From Bacteroidota bacterium (GTDB taxonomy: Bacteria; Bacteroidota; Bacteroidia; Bacteroidales; Prolixibacteraceae): a DNA stretch of 64,000 nucleotides. The stretch spans positions 1 to 64,000 of the forward strand of contig JAJUGZ010000001.1 of the NCBI GenBank assembly GCA_029265715.1. Direction: 5' to 3'. Under the pieces are notes generated by a model, which saw only the letters and a list, made by a program, of their open reading frames with translations, was not told where the DNA came from and made no database searches. This document shows positions 16,143 through 25,643 of this stretch, piece by piece; position 1 is the stretch's first letter; every line of letters begins with the position of its first letter. The position numbers and the translations under genes are program-made.

Positions 16143-18812
16143 TCAGAACTGAAAATTCAGGAAAAAATTAGGTGTAAAACCAAGCGATTTTACGTATGTT
16201 GTTTCTGTAAACGAGGTTGAATCAAAATTAAACTCGCGCGTATATATGTCGTTGTAGTTCTGGGTATCGAACACATTTATCAGCGATAACCCTATTTTAA
16301 ACTTGGCTCTCCCTATCATCAGGTTATAATTGGCTGACAGGTCGAGACGGCTGTACGTTGGCAAGTGACCATAAACACGGGTTGTGTTAAAATTTTCGTC
16401 CATCGAATAGCTGCTTATGTACGGCTGCCCCGATGAAATAACAAACAAACCAGAAAGGTTCCAACGATTCAGCGTCACCATATTGGCCCATTTCAAATCG
16501 TGCCGCTGGTCGTATGGCGCCGGTATTTCCCTATTGTTATTGATTTTGCTGAATTGCTGTTCTGCTTTACTGAGCGAATACGAAATCCAACCGGAGTACT
16601 GATTACGTTCGTATTTCAGCAAAACATCCAAGCCATAGGCAACACCAGTTCCGGAGACAAACATATTCGGCAAGCTTATTGAATTAATGCGTTCGGGAAA
16701 TTTACCTGGAGCTGCATTTTTCTGATACTGAGCAATAAAAAGATAGGTCTGGATACCGTCAATCGTTTTATAATAACCCTCTATATCGGCGCTAAAATTT
16801 CCAGAATGGTAAATACTACCTAAAATAAAATGGGTTGACGACAAAACCGGATGTTCTTTCCCATCGGAAATAACCCAGAAATCCCGGTTATAACCATAGC
16901 CCTGCGACGAAGAAACTTTGCTTAAAAACTGATAATACCGGCCAGTCGCCATCTTAAGCGAAAACGCATCGCTAAGGCGATAAGAACCAGACAAACGGGG
17001 TTCGACATATATTTTATTGGTATGGTTATAATAATCGAACCGCCCGCCAAACTTAATATTCAGGTTTCGTATCGATTGATTATTTACTTGCCCAAACATG
17101 GCGTACAGCCAGGAAGCATTTTCTGAATTGTTATAAAACTGATCATTCTCAGCATTTTTATAATAAGAATACCAGTTATTCTTTAATTGCAACCCAAAAT
17201 CGGCACTGGTTTTCTGACTGGCTGTCCAGTTATTCCGGAGGTTCAATGACCGATCGCGCAGTTGGTTATGCTCGAATGTTTCAAACACGACAAGAGTGTC
17301 GGCATTTTGCTGGTTCCCGGTTTTATGCGGCCTGACTTGCGTATTGTTGGTGTATTTGTTGTAATACCCCGAATTTCCGATTTGCAGGCTCGTAAACAGT
17401 TCCCCATTCCACTGTTTCATCCAGGATAGGCTTAACCCATCATTTCCCCACTGGTTTTCATCTTTTGTATTTGTATTAATCCGGAATAAATCTCCCTGGT
17501 TATCACTCTTTAAAAAGTCTTTCCCGCTCAAAAAACTAATACTCAGCTTTTCGTTGTCGTTTGGAGTATAGGTAAGTTTGGTATTCAGATCGTAAAAAAA
17601 GTAGCTTGGCTGGATTACTGTTTTATTGGGATCGCCGTTTAGCTGGGCTTGTCCTTCTTGTTGTTTGAATAGTTTGTCCATCAGGAAAGTCGAGTATATA
17701 TCCGAATAAGAACGGCGTCCGGCGGCAAGCAAAGTTAATTTCTTACTGACCGGAACTTCTGCTGTCAAATTTCCACTTACCAGATTGATCCCGCCGTAAT
17801 ACACAGCATTGTTTTTATTCCCGCTCTTGCCGGCAATATCAATAATTCCTGAAAGCCGTTCTCCGTAGCGCGAATCAAATCCGCCCTTAAACACCTGAAT
17901 ATCTTTAACAACATTGGGATTTATTGATGAAAACGTTCCGAAAAAGTGGTCGGTATTGTAAAGCGTAAACCCGTCGAACAAGACCAGATTCTGATCATCC
18001 GAACTTCCCCGGATGTTCAGCTTCGAAGATCCTTCGGAGTAAGCTATTCCCGGGAGTAGCTGAATAGTCCGGAACACATCATTTTCACCGAAATTTGGAA
18101 GATTGGTAAAACCAACCGGGTTTACGGTAACATGTCCCGCTTCATTATTACTGTCAATCATTTTCAATTTTGATTTCTTGACATCGACCGTATTCAAAAC
18201 CTGGGGCCTTCGGGTCATGCGAAATGAACAATGCCGGATGGTATCGTTTATAACCAAAACACTGTCGATGCTCCGATAGCCAATGTAGGTAAGAATGACA
18301 TGTATCCGTTGCGAGGCTGGCTTCCGAAAATTAAATGACCCGTTTTCAGTGGTCGATAAAAAAGTCTTGTCGTCCGGGAAATAAATCGATGCATATGGCA
18401 ATTTCTCCCCCGTTTCGCGATCGCTTACAGTCCCGATCAGGTGAGTATATGGCAAGGCAGCTGCTTTTGCAGATGTGGGCTGAATGGGAATAATCAGGAA
18501 ATTTCCATACCTCTTTTCGAAGGTATATCCCGAACCGGCAAGTAATTTGGTTAAAAGCTCTTCGACCGAGTGAAAAGAAAATGAGCCCGATACGTTGACT
18601 TTGTCAAGCCCTTGCTGATCGAATGCCAGATCGACTTTATACGTTTGAGAGACCAACAAAAGCGCATCAGACAAAGACGATTGATTAAACTGCATGGACT
18701 GATTTTGTGCAAACACTCCAAACGAAAGCAGAACAAAGACAAAAACAAAAGAAAGACAGCGTTTATTCTGTCTTCTTATATATTCTGACTTTGTTTCCGT
18801 CTTTAATTTCAT
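16143..18812 (-). CDS. STN-domain TonB-dependent receptor regulated by FecR
   Basis: An 889-residue outer-membrane receptor. A basic leader and signal segment (about 17-36) precede an STN secretin/TonB domain (about 45-110), which in FecA-type systems signals to FecR. A carboxypeptidase-regulatory-like domain (about 124-205, LIGTVSDRETGEKLPYASIYF), a plug (about 225-330, with LNIRGSSDDQNLVLFDGF) and a barrel ending FFLNFQF follow. The start lies inside the fecR gene (50-base overlap), and no later ATG precedes the signal segment. With the upstream FecR and sigma genes it makes a complete surface-signalling cassette. Substrate is unknown; iron chelate or a carbohydrate/peptide are both possible. 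Confidence 0.88.
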   Translation of the reverse strand: MKLKTETKSEYIRRQNKRCLSFVFVFVLLSFGVFAQNQSMQFNQSSLSDALLLVSQTYKVDLAFDQQGLDKVNVSGSFSFHSVEELLTKLLAGSGYTFEKRYGNFLIIPIQPTSAKAAALPYTHLIGTVSDRETGEKLPYASIYFPDDKTFLSTTENGSFNFRKPASQRIHVILTYIGYRSIDSVLVINDTIRHCSFRMTRRPQVLNTVDVKKSKLKMIDSNNEAGHVTVNPVGFTNLPNFGENDVFRTIQLLPGIAYSEGSSKLNIRGSSDDQNLVLFDGFTLYNTDHFFGTFSSINPNVVKDIQVFKGGFDSRYGERLSGIIDIAGKSGNKNNAVYYGGINLVSGNLTAEVPVSKKLTLLAAGRRSYSDIYSTFLMDKLFKQQEGQAQLNGDPNKTVIQPSYFFYDLNTKLTYTPNDNEKLSISFLSGKDFLKSDNQGDLFRINTNTKDENQWGNDGLSLSWMKQWNGELFTSLQIGNSGYYNKYTNNTQVRPHKTGNQQNADTLVVFETFEHNQLRDRSLNLRNNWTASQKTSADFGLQLKNNWYSYYKNAENDQFYNNSENASWLYAMFGQVNNQSIRNLNIKFGGRFDYYNHTNKIYVEPRLSGSYRLSDAFSLKMATGRYYQFLSKVSSSQGYGYNRDFWVISDGKEHPVLSSTHFILGSIYHSGNFSADIEGYYKTIDGIQTYLFIAQYQKNAAPGKFPERINSISLPNMFVSGTGVAYGLDVLLKYERNQYSGWISYSLSKAEQQFSKINNNREIPAPYDQRHDLKWANMVTLNRWNLSGLFVISSGQPYISSYSMDENFNTTRVYGHLPTYSRLDLSANYNLMIGRAKFKIGLSLINVFDTQNYNDIYTREFNFDSTSFTETTYVKSLGFTPNFFLNFQF

Positions 18813-19656
18813 AGGCCAAGCCCATCGGTAAGCAGATGGTATCTAAAATTTCGTTAAGCTTTTGATTTGAAAAGTTCCCGGTAAACAACCGGTTTTCAAA
18901 TCCTGTACCATAAATCTTCACATCAAATTGCCGTTCGAGCTCGTCAAAAATAGAAATTAAAGGGGTTTGTACAAAATGATAAACACCAAACCTCCAGGTA
19001 GCCATATTATCAACCGGTTCGCCCGAGTATTTAACCAACGTTCCATTTTCGAGCGCTGTGCGTTCTCCCGGGGTAATAATTTCGGAATGTCCATTTGACG
19101 AAACTTTAACCTTTCCTGTCAAGCAACTGACTTCGAACCGGTTATCACGAGAAAATACATTTAAACTTGTCCCCAGAATTTCAACGGTCCCCCTGCTGGT
19201 CTTAATTAAAAACGGACTTCCTTTCTGCACCAGGAAAAACGCTTCACCTTGAAGTTTCAGGACCCGTTTCTGTTTAAAACTACGTTCAGCGTATTTTATT
19301 TTCGATCCGGCATTCAGAAAGACTTCTGAGCCATCGGGCAAATCGAACGCAGTATGCTCGCCGTTTGCCGTCAAAACTTTGGTTGGAGCAAATACTGCAA
19401 ACACCGACACAAAACTGATAATCAACAAGACAGAAGCTGCCGCGGCCCAATAATAGATAATCCGGCGCGACTGTTTCTCTGGTTTGCGCTGTACAGCCAT
19501 CTTCGCCCTCAGATGCTGAAATGACTCCTCTTTGGTATATTTCTTCGGAATACTATACCCTGAAGCAAACCGTTGAATTTTTTCTTCCGGGGTAAATGAG
19601 TCAAAAACTTGTTTTGACAATTCCGATACTTTTTTATGGCCTCCGTGGTAAAACAT
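18763..19656 (-). CDS. FecR-family anti-sigma factor with DUF4974
   Basis: A 297-residue inner-membrane protein. The cytoplasmic N-terminus (1-65) would bind the sigma factor. One transmembrane segment follows (about 67-88), then a periplasmic FecR domain (about 95-195, with FDLPDGSEVFLNAGSKI and GEAFFLV) and a C-terminal DUF4974 domain (about 220-295). DUF4974 is typical of Bacteroidota FecR proteins and receives the signal from the receptor STN domain. It lies 10 bases after the sigma gene and overlaps the receptor gene by 50 bases, so the three are co-transcribed. Confidence 0.93.
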   Translation of the reverse strand: MFYHGGHKKVSELSKQVFDSFTPEEKIQRFASGYSIPKKYTKEESFQHLRAKMAVQRKPEKQSRRIIYYWAAAASVLLIISFVSVFAVFAPTKVLTANGEHTAFDLPDGSEVFLNAGSKIKYAERSFKQKRVLKLQGEAFFLVQKGSPFLIKTSRGTVEILGTSLNVFSRDNRFEVSCLTGKVKVSSNGHSEIITPGERTALENGTLVKYSGEPVDNMATWRFGVYHFVQTPLISIFDELERQFDVKIYGTGFENRLFTGNFSNQKLNEILDTICLPMGLAYEIKDGNKVRIYKKTE

Positions 19657-19666
19657 ATCCGTTGCC

Positions 19667-20203
19667 TTAAAATTTCAATTCGATTTGTGAACGTAAACTC
19701 TCAAGCGCTTTTTTCATACGCTTTTCAACCGCTTTTACAGTGATTCCCAGATTTTGGGCAATCTCAACATAGGTCATATTGTCAATCCGGTTCATCAGAA
19801 AAACGACCCGGTTTTTTTCATTTAAGCCAGAAATTGCCCGCTGCAAATGTTGGTCAAATTCTTTCAGTTCCATTTCAAACTCAGGCGTTTCAAAGCTTTG
19901 CTCACTCCATACAGAGTGGTTCATCTTCATCACAACTTTATTGTGTTTATACTTGTTTACAAATAAGTTACCAGCTATCGTATACAGCAATGCCCGCACT
20001 GTTTCAGGCCTGATTGTTTCCCGAATTTCCCAGATCTTCAGGAATGTTTCTTGGGCAATATCTTCTGTCAGATCCGTATCGCTGCATTTATAATAGATAT
20101 AATGCTGTATTTCTTCATAATACGATTCAAACAACCGTTCAAATGCCTCAGCGTCAATACCAGCAGCTGTTTTATCTTTTTTTAATGAGACCTGTATCGC
20201 CAA
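19667..20203 (-). CDS. ECF sigma factor of the FecI type
   Basis: A 178-residue sigma factor paired with the downstream FecR anti-sigma. Region 2 (about 22-90) includes DLTEDIAQETFLKIWE. Region 4 (about 120-172) includes MTYVEIAQNLGITVKAVEKRM. No ATG is available at the 5' end. The start used is TTG at 20203, downstream of an exact -7 box at 20245-20252. When the receptor binds its substrate, the sigma factor should be released and activate this operon and perhaps others. Confidence 0.88.
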   Translation of the reverse strand: MAIQVSLKKDKTAAGIDAEAFERLFESYYEEIQHYIYYKCSDTDLTEDIAQETFLKIWEIRETIRPETVRALLYTIAGNLFVNKYKHNKVVMKMNHSVWSEQSFETPEFEMELKEFDQHLQRAISGLNEKNRVVFLMNRIDNMTYVEIAQNLGITVKAVEKRMKKALESLRSQIELKF

Positions 20204-20244
20204 CTTTTTAATTTTTTAAAGACCAGTTTATCAGATTAAAGCTC

Positions 20245-20252
20245 CAAATTTA
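20245..20252 (-). promoter_or_regulatory. -7 box of the fecI-fecR-receptor operon
   Basis: TAAATTTG on the minus strand, exact TAnnTTTG. A 10-base palindrome GTTGTACAAC lies at 20270-20279, close to where a -33 box or regulator site would be. Confidence 0.5.
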
Positions 20253-20462
20253 TTTTCATAAAATCACCTGTTGTACAACCGGCCATAATAAAACCCTACT
20301 TTTTATCCCGAATTTTTTAACCGAAGATCTTGGTAGGGTAATATAAAGCACTGTTGTATTAAAGGCAAAATTGATTACTGGTAACGCAGTGGCAATAATG
20401 CGAAAAGCACAAATAGGTAATGATTGTTTTTGAAAAGTAAGAAAACTGAGAGATTTTAACAG

Positions 20463-20535
20463 CGCATTCCGGACCTGACTGTCCGACGGTGGCAAGTAAG
20501 GGTGAAAGCCTCGGACAGCGGAATGCCTGTTTTTT
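20463..20535. repeat. Nested inverted repeat / REP-like element
   Basis: In the 470-base gap before the second MFS gene, outer arms GCATTCC and GGAATGC enclose inner arms CTGTCCGA and TCGGACAG. The loop contains GGTGGCAAGTAAGGGTGAAA. It would fold to a stable cruciform or RNA hairpin and is GC-rich against an AT-rich background. Only a T-run on the right (20530-20537) resembles a terminator, and no gene ends just before it. A dispersed palindromic repeat or a structured RNA are both possible. Confidence 0.5.
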
Positions 20536-20615
20536 TTGTATCCCGCCTGATTTAAAAGATTGATAAATTTTCTTTTCCCCCATCTGGTATTTCGCCGCCG
20601 GCAAGATTCCCGTAC

Positions 20616-20623
20616 TAACTTTG
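20616..20623 (+). promoter_or_regulatory. -7 box of the second MFS gene
   Basis: TAACTTTG, exact TAnnTTTG, 47 bases before the ATG at 20671. It argues against the earlier in-frame start at 20560. Confidence 0.5.
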
Positions 20624-20670
20624 CAGTCCTGTTAGACATTTTCAAATTACAACTGATTTTGAACACATCA

Positions 20671-21861
20671 ATGACTGATTTTATTAGTGGAGAAGCAGAA
20701 CAAAATCGAGATTTAAAACGCATCCGATTGGCTGTCGCATTGGTTTATTTCAGTATGGGACTAAGTTTTGCCTCGTGGGCAAGCCGTATCCCAGATATAA
20801 AAACAGCCCTTCGGTTAAGCGATGCAGCCTTGGGGAGCATCCTGTTTTCACTGCCGGTCGGGCAATTTCTGATGATGCCTTTTTCCGGGAAATTAGTAAC
20901 CCGGTTTGGAAGCCGGAATATCTTACGCTTTTCAATTCCGGCGTATACACTTTGCCTGATTGGGATAGGGCTTGTTACTTCTGGCTGGCAACTCAGCATT
21001 ATGCTGTTTATATTCGGGTTATGGGGAAATCTCTCCAACATATCGGTAAACACACAGGGAGTTGCCGCCGAACGATTATACAAACGACCAATTATGGCTT
21101 CGTTTCATGGTGCATGGAGTTTGGCCGGCTTTACCGGAGCCTTGATCGGGCTAACCATGATCAACCTGAAGCTGGTCCCGTTTATTCATTTTATAATCAT
21201 TGCGGTATTAGTCTGGACAATCCTTGCGATCAATATTCCTCATTTAACATTTGGCGCAACTGAAGCCAATGCCGCCCAAACAAAGAGAAAATTCTTCTCA
21301 AAGCCCGACGGAATTTTGGTACAATTGGGAATTATCGGTTTTTGCAGCATGGCCAGCGAAGGAGCTATGTTTGACTGGAGTGGCATTTACTTTAAAGATG
21401 TTGTAAAGGCCCCGGCCTCGCTTGTTATTCTTGGATATACCTCTTTCATGATTATGATGGCCACCGGACGTTTTGTAGCTGATTACCTGATTTCACGCAT
21501 TGGAAGGAAACGACTGCTGCAAATTTGCGGGGCCATGATTTCAACAGGTTTGTTTACGGCAGTGCTTTTCCCCTATCTTATCTCGTCAACCTTGGCTTTC
21601 ATGTTGGTCGGGTTAGGAGTATCCAGCATTGTACCGACCGTTTATAGCACAGCCGGAAGGCATAGCAAAATACCTCCCGGTATTGCCCTGGCAACTGTAT
21701 CAAGTGTAAGTTTTCTCGGATTCCTGATGGGTCCCCCGCTTATCGGATATATTTCCGAAGCCTTCGGGCTACGCTATTCATTTGCGCTGATTGGTATCTT
21801 TGGCATTTTCATTACACTAATCGTCGCCAAAATCAAAGCGTTGCAAACACCGGTCGAATAG
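20671..21861 (+). CDS. MFS transporter (YbjJ-like)
   Basis: A 396-residue inner-membrane protein with about 12 helices, starting MTDFISGEAEQN. The first helix and loop read SFASWASRIPDIKTAL, typical of YbjJ/FucP-like MFS proteins of Proteobacteria and Bacteroidota. MFS motif A is FSGKLVTRFGSRN. The longer frame from 20560 overlaps the promoter and lacks a helix, so 20671 is used. It is divergent from the sigma operon and convergent with tonB. Substrate unknown. Confidence 0.85.
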   Translation: MTDFISGEAEQNRDLKRIRLAVALVYFSMGLSFASWASRIPDIKTALRLSDAALGSILFSLPVGQFLMMPFSGKLVTRFGSRNILRFSIPAYTLCLIGIGLVTSGWQLSIMLFIFGLWGNLSNISVNTQGVAAERLYKRPIMASFHGAWSLAGFTGALIGLTMINLKLVPFIHFIIIAVLVWTILAINIPHLTFGATEANAAQTKRKFFSKPDGILVQLGIIGFCSMASEGAMFDWSGIYFKDVVKAPASLVILGYTSFMIMMATGRFVADYLISRIGRKRLLQICGAMISTGLFTAVLFPYLISSTLAFMLVGLGVSSIVPTVYSTAGRHSKIPPGIALATVSSVSFLGFLMGPPLIGYISEAFGLRYSFALIGIFGIFITLIVAKIKALQTPVE

Positions 21862-21871
21862 CGCCTGTTAT

Positions 21872-22789
21872 TTAATCCAACACAAAACGATACGTGATAG
21901 TTCCCTGCTGGACTGCAGGGGCATTTTGATCAACGTTGAATTTGGCCTTCAGGGCTGCACTCTTCGCAGCAGCCAGTAATTGCAGATCGATCGAAGTTGA
22001 CCCTTTTACACCGGCCTCGGCTTTGATCACATTTCCGTTCTTATCAACCGAAACCTGAACAACCACAATGCCTTCCTCGTTCCCCGGATAATCAGGTTTG
22101 GGAAGCGATTGTGCGCTCCGGCCTCCCAAACTGTAAGAAATGCCGTTTCCGACTCCACCCCCTTGCCCATAGTTATTGACGCCGGCTTCACCATTCTGAT
22201 TGCCTTGGTTTCCACCCTGATACGTAACTCCTTGTCCGGTACTTTTCGAATCAGCAGCACCTTTCCCGCCACCTCCAAAAACATTCTTTGCCCGGTCGTT
22301 AATCGCATTTAGTTTAGCCTGCTCTTCGGCTTTTCGTTTCCGTTCGGCTTCCTCGGCTGCCTTCTGCCGGGCTATTTCAGCCAAACGCTCTTTTTCAATA
22401 CGTTGTTTTTCTAACTCTTCCTGACGTTTCTTTTCGTCTGCTTTCTTTTTGGCTGCTTCAATTGCTGCGGTTTTTTCCAGATCCTGAGTCATTACCTCCT
22501 CTTTAACCGGTTTTGGTTTGGGTGTTTCAACTTTAGGCGGTACAGGTACATTGGCTGGTTCTGTAACTTTCTCTTCCTGTATAGCAGGCTCGCTTTGTAT
22601 TTCGCCCGGAGCTGGCTCTTCTTCCCCCAGCCCGTTTTCGGAATTACCAAAATTCACCATGATCCCTTCTTCTCCGGGCAATGGCAGTGGTGTGAAAAAG
22701 CCAAAAACCAGCAAAACAACAAGCACCACCCCGTGAACAATGATGGTTCCGATTATTCCCCGCTTATGTTGAGAAAAATAACTCATCAA
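21872..22789 (-). CDS. tonB: TonB-like energy transducer
   Basis: A 305-residue periplasm-spanning protein: one N-terminal transmembrane helix (about 11-34), a Pro/Glu/Lys linker (about 60-110), a long charged Ala/Glu/Lys/Arg coiled region (about 105-170), a Gly/Asn-rich segment (about 170-225) and a C-terminal TonB domain (about 225-305, YPGNEEGIVVVQVSVDKNGNVIKA). The coiled middle resembles TolA, so it could also serve a Tol-type role. It is the last gene of an exbB-exbD-tonB operon and would energise the TonB receptors encoded here. Confidence 0.88.
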   Translation of the reverse strand: MMSYFSQHKRGIIGTIIVHGVVLVVLLVFGFFTPLPLPGEEGIMVNFGNSENGLGEEEPAPGEIQSEPAIQEEKVTEPANVPVPPKVETPKPKPVKEEVMTQDLEKTAAIEAAKKKADEKKRQEELEKQRIEKERLAEIARQKAAEEAERKRKAEEQAKLNAINDRAKNVFGGGGKGAADSKSTGQGVTYQGGNQGNQNGEAGVNNYGQGGGVGNGISYSLGGRSAQSLPKPDYPGNEEGIVVVQVSVDKNGNVIKAEAGVKGSTSIDLQLLAAAKSAALKAKFNVDQNAPAVQQGTITYRFVLD

Positions 22790-22855
22790 TCTTTCTATCG
22801 TGACTATTAATTTTGAATATCAAACAGAATACCCATTCCTACCTCCCCCAACCGA

Positions 22856-23269
22856 TTATTCTTCAGGAGCCGTAGCCAAAATCATTTTAAAATGATTTCG
22901 TTTGGCAATATTCATAACCTTTACAACCTGCTCGATGGGAACTGTTTTATCGGCATGTAGCGAAATAAAAACTTCGTCCTCTTTTACCCCCGAAAAATTT
23001 TTCTGCAGAAACGGTTCAATTTCTGAAAAAGCTACCCGCTGCAATTGCCCATTCTCGTTCAGGTAATATTTTAAATCGGCAGTTATTGAAATGGATGTTA
23101 CCGGCTTGGCCGCCGTTTGATTACTGCTTTCTGGTAACAACAACTTCAATGCATTGGGTGCAATTAAGGTCGAGGTCACCATAAAAAAGATCAGCAACAA
23201 AAAGACGATGTCGGTCATCGAGGCCATGCTAAAAGCAACTTCAACTTTGTTTCGACGTTTTAATGCCAT
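22856..23269 (-). CDS. exbD: ExbD/TolR family proton-channel subunit
   Basis: A 137-residue protein with one N-terminal transmembrane helix that carries the essential Asp (ASMTDIVFLLLIFFMV) and a periplasmic ExbD domain ending ILATAPEE. It lies 6 bases after exbB and 66 bases before tonB. The ExbB-ExbD complex uses the proton gradient to drive TonB. The TolR alternative cannot be excluded. Confidence 0.92.
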   Translation of the reverse strand: MALKRRNKVEVAFSMASMTDIVFLLLIFFMVTSTLIAPNALKLLLPESSNQTAAKPVTSISITADLKYYLNENGQLQRVAFSEIEPFLQKNFSGVKEDEVFISLHADKTVPIEQVVKVMNIAKRNHFKMILATAPEE

Positions 23270-23275
23270 ACCCTT

Positions 23276-23980
23276 TTATTTAGCTGGTTCGTTCAGCAGG
23301 TCCATAAATTCAATGGTGACTGCCTCCATGTTAAATACAACTTTTTCTACGTTTGCTACCAGGATGTTGTATGCAAAATAGGCGGTAATCCCAACGATCA
23401 AACCCGCTACAGTCGTAACCATAGCCTGATAGATACCAGACGAAAGCAAAGTGACATCGATGTTATTTCCGGCATTGGCCATATCATAAAAAGCCTGAAT
23501 CATCCCCATTACGGTTCCAAGGAAGCCGATCATCGGGGCGCCGCCGGCAACACTGGCCAATACCGGCAACCCTTTTTCAAGACGCGAAATTTCGAGGTTC
23601 CCGATATTTTCAATCGCAGCGCTGACATCGGCCATAGGCCTCCCGATCCGGGAAATTCCCTTTTCAATCATGCGAGCTGTCGGCGTATTTTCTGAACGGC
23701 AGAGCGCATAGGCAGCATCAATTTTCCCGTTCAGGATGCTGTTTTTAATCTTTTCCATTAAGGTCGGATCGATCTGGCGCGCTTTTTTAATGGCAAAATA
23801 CCGATCAAAGAAAATAAAAACAGCTACAAATGAAAGAGCAACAATGGGGATCATAATCCAGCCCCCTTTAATGGCCAGATCAAAAAATTTGGTTACAATT
23901 CCTTCTTGTTCAGCTCTAATTGGCATACCTGCTCCAGTTGCAGGAAGTTGTGATGCTTGTAAAAAAATAAAATTCAACAT
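23276..23980 (-). CDS. exbB: ExbB/TolQ/MotA family proton-channel subunit
   Basis: A 234-residue inner-membrane protein with three helices (about 36-58, 135-160 and 178-203). The MotA/TolQ/ExbB domain contains ISRLEKGLPVLASVAGGAPMIGFLGTVMGMIQAF, quoted in part: GFLGTVMGMIQAF. An N-terminal extension (residues 1-30) is common in Bacteroidota ExbB proteins. It is the first gene of the exbB-exbD-tonB operon, just downstream of the nhaD terminator. Confidence 0.92.
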   Translation of the reverse strand: MLNFIFLQASQLPATGAGMPIRAEQEGIVTKFFDLAIKGGWIMIPIVALSFVAVFIFFDRYFAIKKARQIDPTLMEKIKNSILNGKIDAAYALCRSENTPTARMIEKGISRIGRPMADVSAAIENIGNLEISRLEKGLPVLASVAGGAPMIGFLGTVMGMIQAFYDMANAGNNIDVTLLSSGIYQAMVTTVAGLIVGITAYFAYNILVANVEKVVFNMEAVTIEFMDLLNEPAK

Positions 23981-24004
23981 AGGTTTCCGGTTATATCTGA
24001 TAAA

Positions 24005-24042
24005 ATAAAAAACGGGGCATAATTGCTTTTATTATGCCCCGT
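24005..24042 (-). terminator. Strong terminator between nhaD and exbB
   Basis: ACGGGGCATAAT (24012-24023) pairs perfectly with ATTATGCCCCGT (24031-24042) across a 7-base loop, followed on the minus strand by a T-run. Confidence 0.9.
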
Positions 24043-24076
24043 AAAAATAACGATATTTTACGTAGGTCGTCTTTGT

Positions 24077-25456
24077 CTATAGACCAAAGAATAAGTAATA
24101 AACGGCTGAACCACCTAAATACCCGATCAGCGCCAACCAGGATATCCGCTTCAGATACCAGATAAAATCAATTTTTTCAAGTCCCATGGCCGCAACACCA
24201 GCTGCCGAGCCGATAATCAGCATGCTGCCTCCGGTACCGGCTGTATATGCCAGAAATTCCCAAAATGCCCCGTCCTGCACAAAACTGGCCATATAACCTG
24301 TTGTCCCCGGATCGGCAACCGGGTACATACCCATGGCACCAGCGACCAACGGCACGTTATCAACCACCGACGAAAGTACGCCGATTGCGATATCAATCAG
24401 GAAAATATTATGTAGTTTTTCGTCCAGAAATTTGGCGAGCATGTTTAACTGCCCGGCTGATTGCAGCGCTGCAACTGCCGACAAGATACCCAGGAAAAAC
24501 AACACCGTCGGAACGTCAACCCTGCGAAGGATGGCTGTCACTTTCAGTTTATGCTTGATCTCGTCGGGCTTATCCTTATGCATGATTTCAGACACGACCC
24601 AGATTAAACCCAATGAAAGCAACATACCCATATAGGGAGGCAAATGTGTGTACGATTTAAATACCGGAACAAATAATAAACCAGAAATCCCCAAAATCAA
24701 CATCAAGACCCGTTCTCCCTGCGTCGTAAATTCTTTTGTATCAATACTTGATTTTGGGCGCGTTACCGACCCTTTCATCGAAAAAGAAAGTACGATCAAC
24801 GGAATAGTCATGCAAACAAGAGACGGGAGGAAAACGCCTTCAATAATTTTCAGAGAAGTTACCTGGCCCCCGATCCATAACATGATGGTGGTAACATCGC
24901 CAATCGGCGACCATGCACCTCCCGCATTGGCTGCCAACACAACCATACTGGCAAAGAACCAACGGGTTTCCTTGTCGTTGACCAATTTTCGGAGTAAAGC
25001 AACTAATACGATGGTGGTTGTCAGGTTATCGAGCAAAGACGACATGAAGAAAGTCAGGAAGCTTAAAATCCATAATAATTTTACCTTATTGGTTGTATGG
25101 ATTTTATCGGTAATTACCTTGAACCCCTGATGCTGATCAACAACTTCGACAATAGTCATCGCCCCAAGCAAAAAGAATAAGATTTCGCCAATATCTCCAA
25201 TATGGCGGATAATTTCATTCTCGACAATAAATTCGTGAATAGCCTCTATACCGGAAACATCCGGATGTGCTAATTTAAAGTGCTCCCACGAAAGACTATA
25301 TCCCATGGATAATATCTGTTCCGCCCCGAACATGTAAAACACCCAGCATAATGTTCCAATAATTAGCGCAGTTGCAGCTTTATCAACCTTTAGCGGGTGT
25401 TCCAGTGCAATGGCCATGTAACCAAGCACAAACACAAGTACCATTAGTAAAAACAT
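24077..25456 (-). CDS. nhaD: NhaD-type Na+/H+ antiporter
   Basis: A 459-residue inner-membrane protein from the ATG at 25456 with about 12 helices. It belongs to the NhaD branch of the ion-transporter superfamily, with SFLTFFMSSLLDNLTTTIV and VLAANAGGAWSPIGDVTTIMLW as signatures and a second DNVPLVAGAMGMYP. NhaD expels Na+ (and Li+) in exchange for H+, usually in halophilic or marine bacteria. The frame extends upstream to a TTG at 25537, but those 27 residues are polar and unlike the family start. Single gene with a strong terminator. Confidence 0.9.
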   Translation of the reverse strand: MFLLMVLVFVLGYMAIALEHPLKVDKAATALIIGTLCWVFYMFGAEQILSMGYSLSWEHFKLAHPDVSGIEAIHEFIVENEIIRHIGDIGEILFFLLGAMTIVEVVDQHQGFKVITDKIHTTNKVKLLWILSFLTFFMSSLLDNLTTTIVLVALLRKLVNDKETRWFFASMVVLAANAGGAWSPIGDVTTIMLWIGGQVTSLKIIEGVFLPSLVCMTIPLIVLSFSMKGSVTRPKSSIDTKEFTTQGERVLMLILGISGLLFVPVFKSYTHLPPYMGMLLSLGLIWVVSEIMHKDKPDEIKHKLKVTAILRRVDVPTVLFFLGILSAVAALQSAGQLNMLAKFLDEKLHNIFLIDIAIGVLSSVVDNVPLVAGAMGMYPVADPGTTGYMASFVQDGAFWEFLAYTAGTGGSMLIIGSAAGVAAMGLEKIDFIWYLKRISWLALIGYLGGSAVYYLFFGL

Positions 25457-25643
25457 AGATCTGGTTTTTAGTTGATTATTTTGATCGAGTTGTAAAAATA
25501 GGAGATTGACAGAATAATCCGAACTTTTAAGGAACAAAATCCATCATTTTTAACCATACTGCCAGCGCAATATTCTGATAAAAGGTTGTAGGGAAAAGCA
25601 CAGGACACTCAATATACCCAGAAACAGCACAGTGAACCGCCAC

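Noticed and set aside
20256-20723. 155-codon minus-strand ORF in the fecI-MFS spacer
   Set aside because: It runs through both divergent promoter boxes and the nested repeat and into the MFS coding region; no family resemblance.
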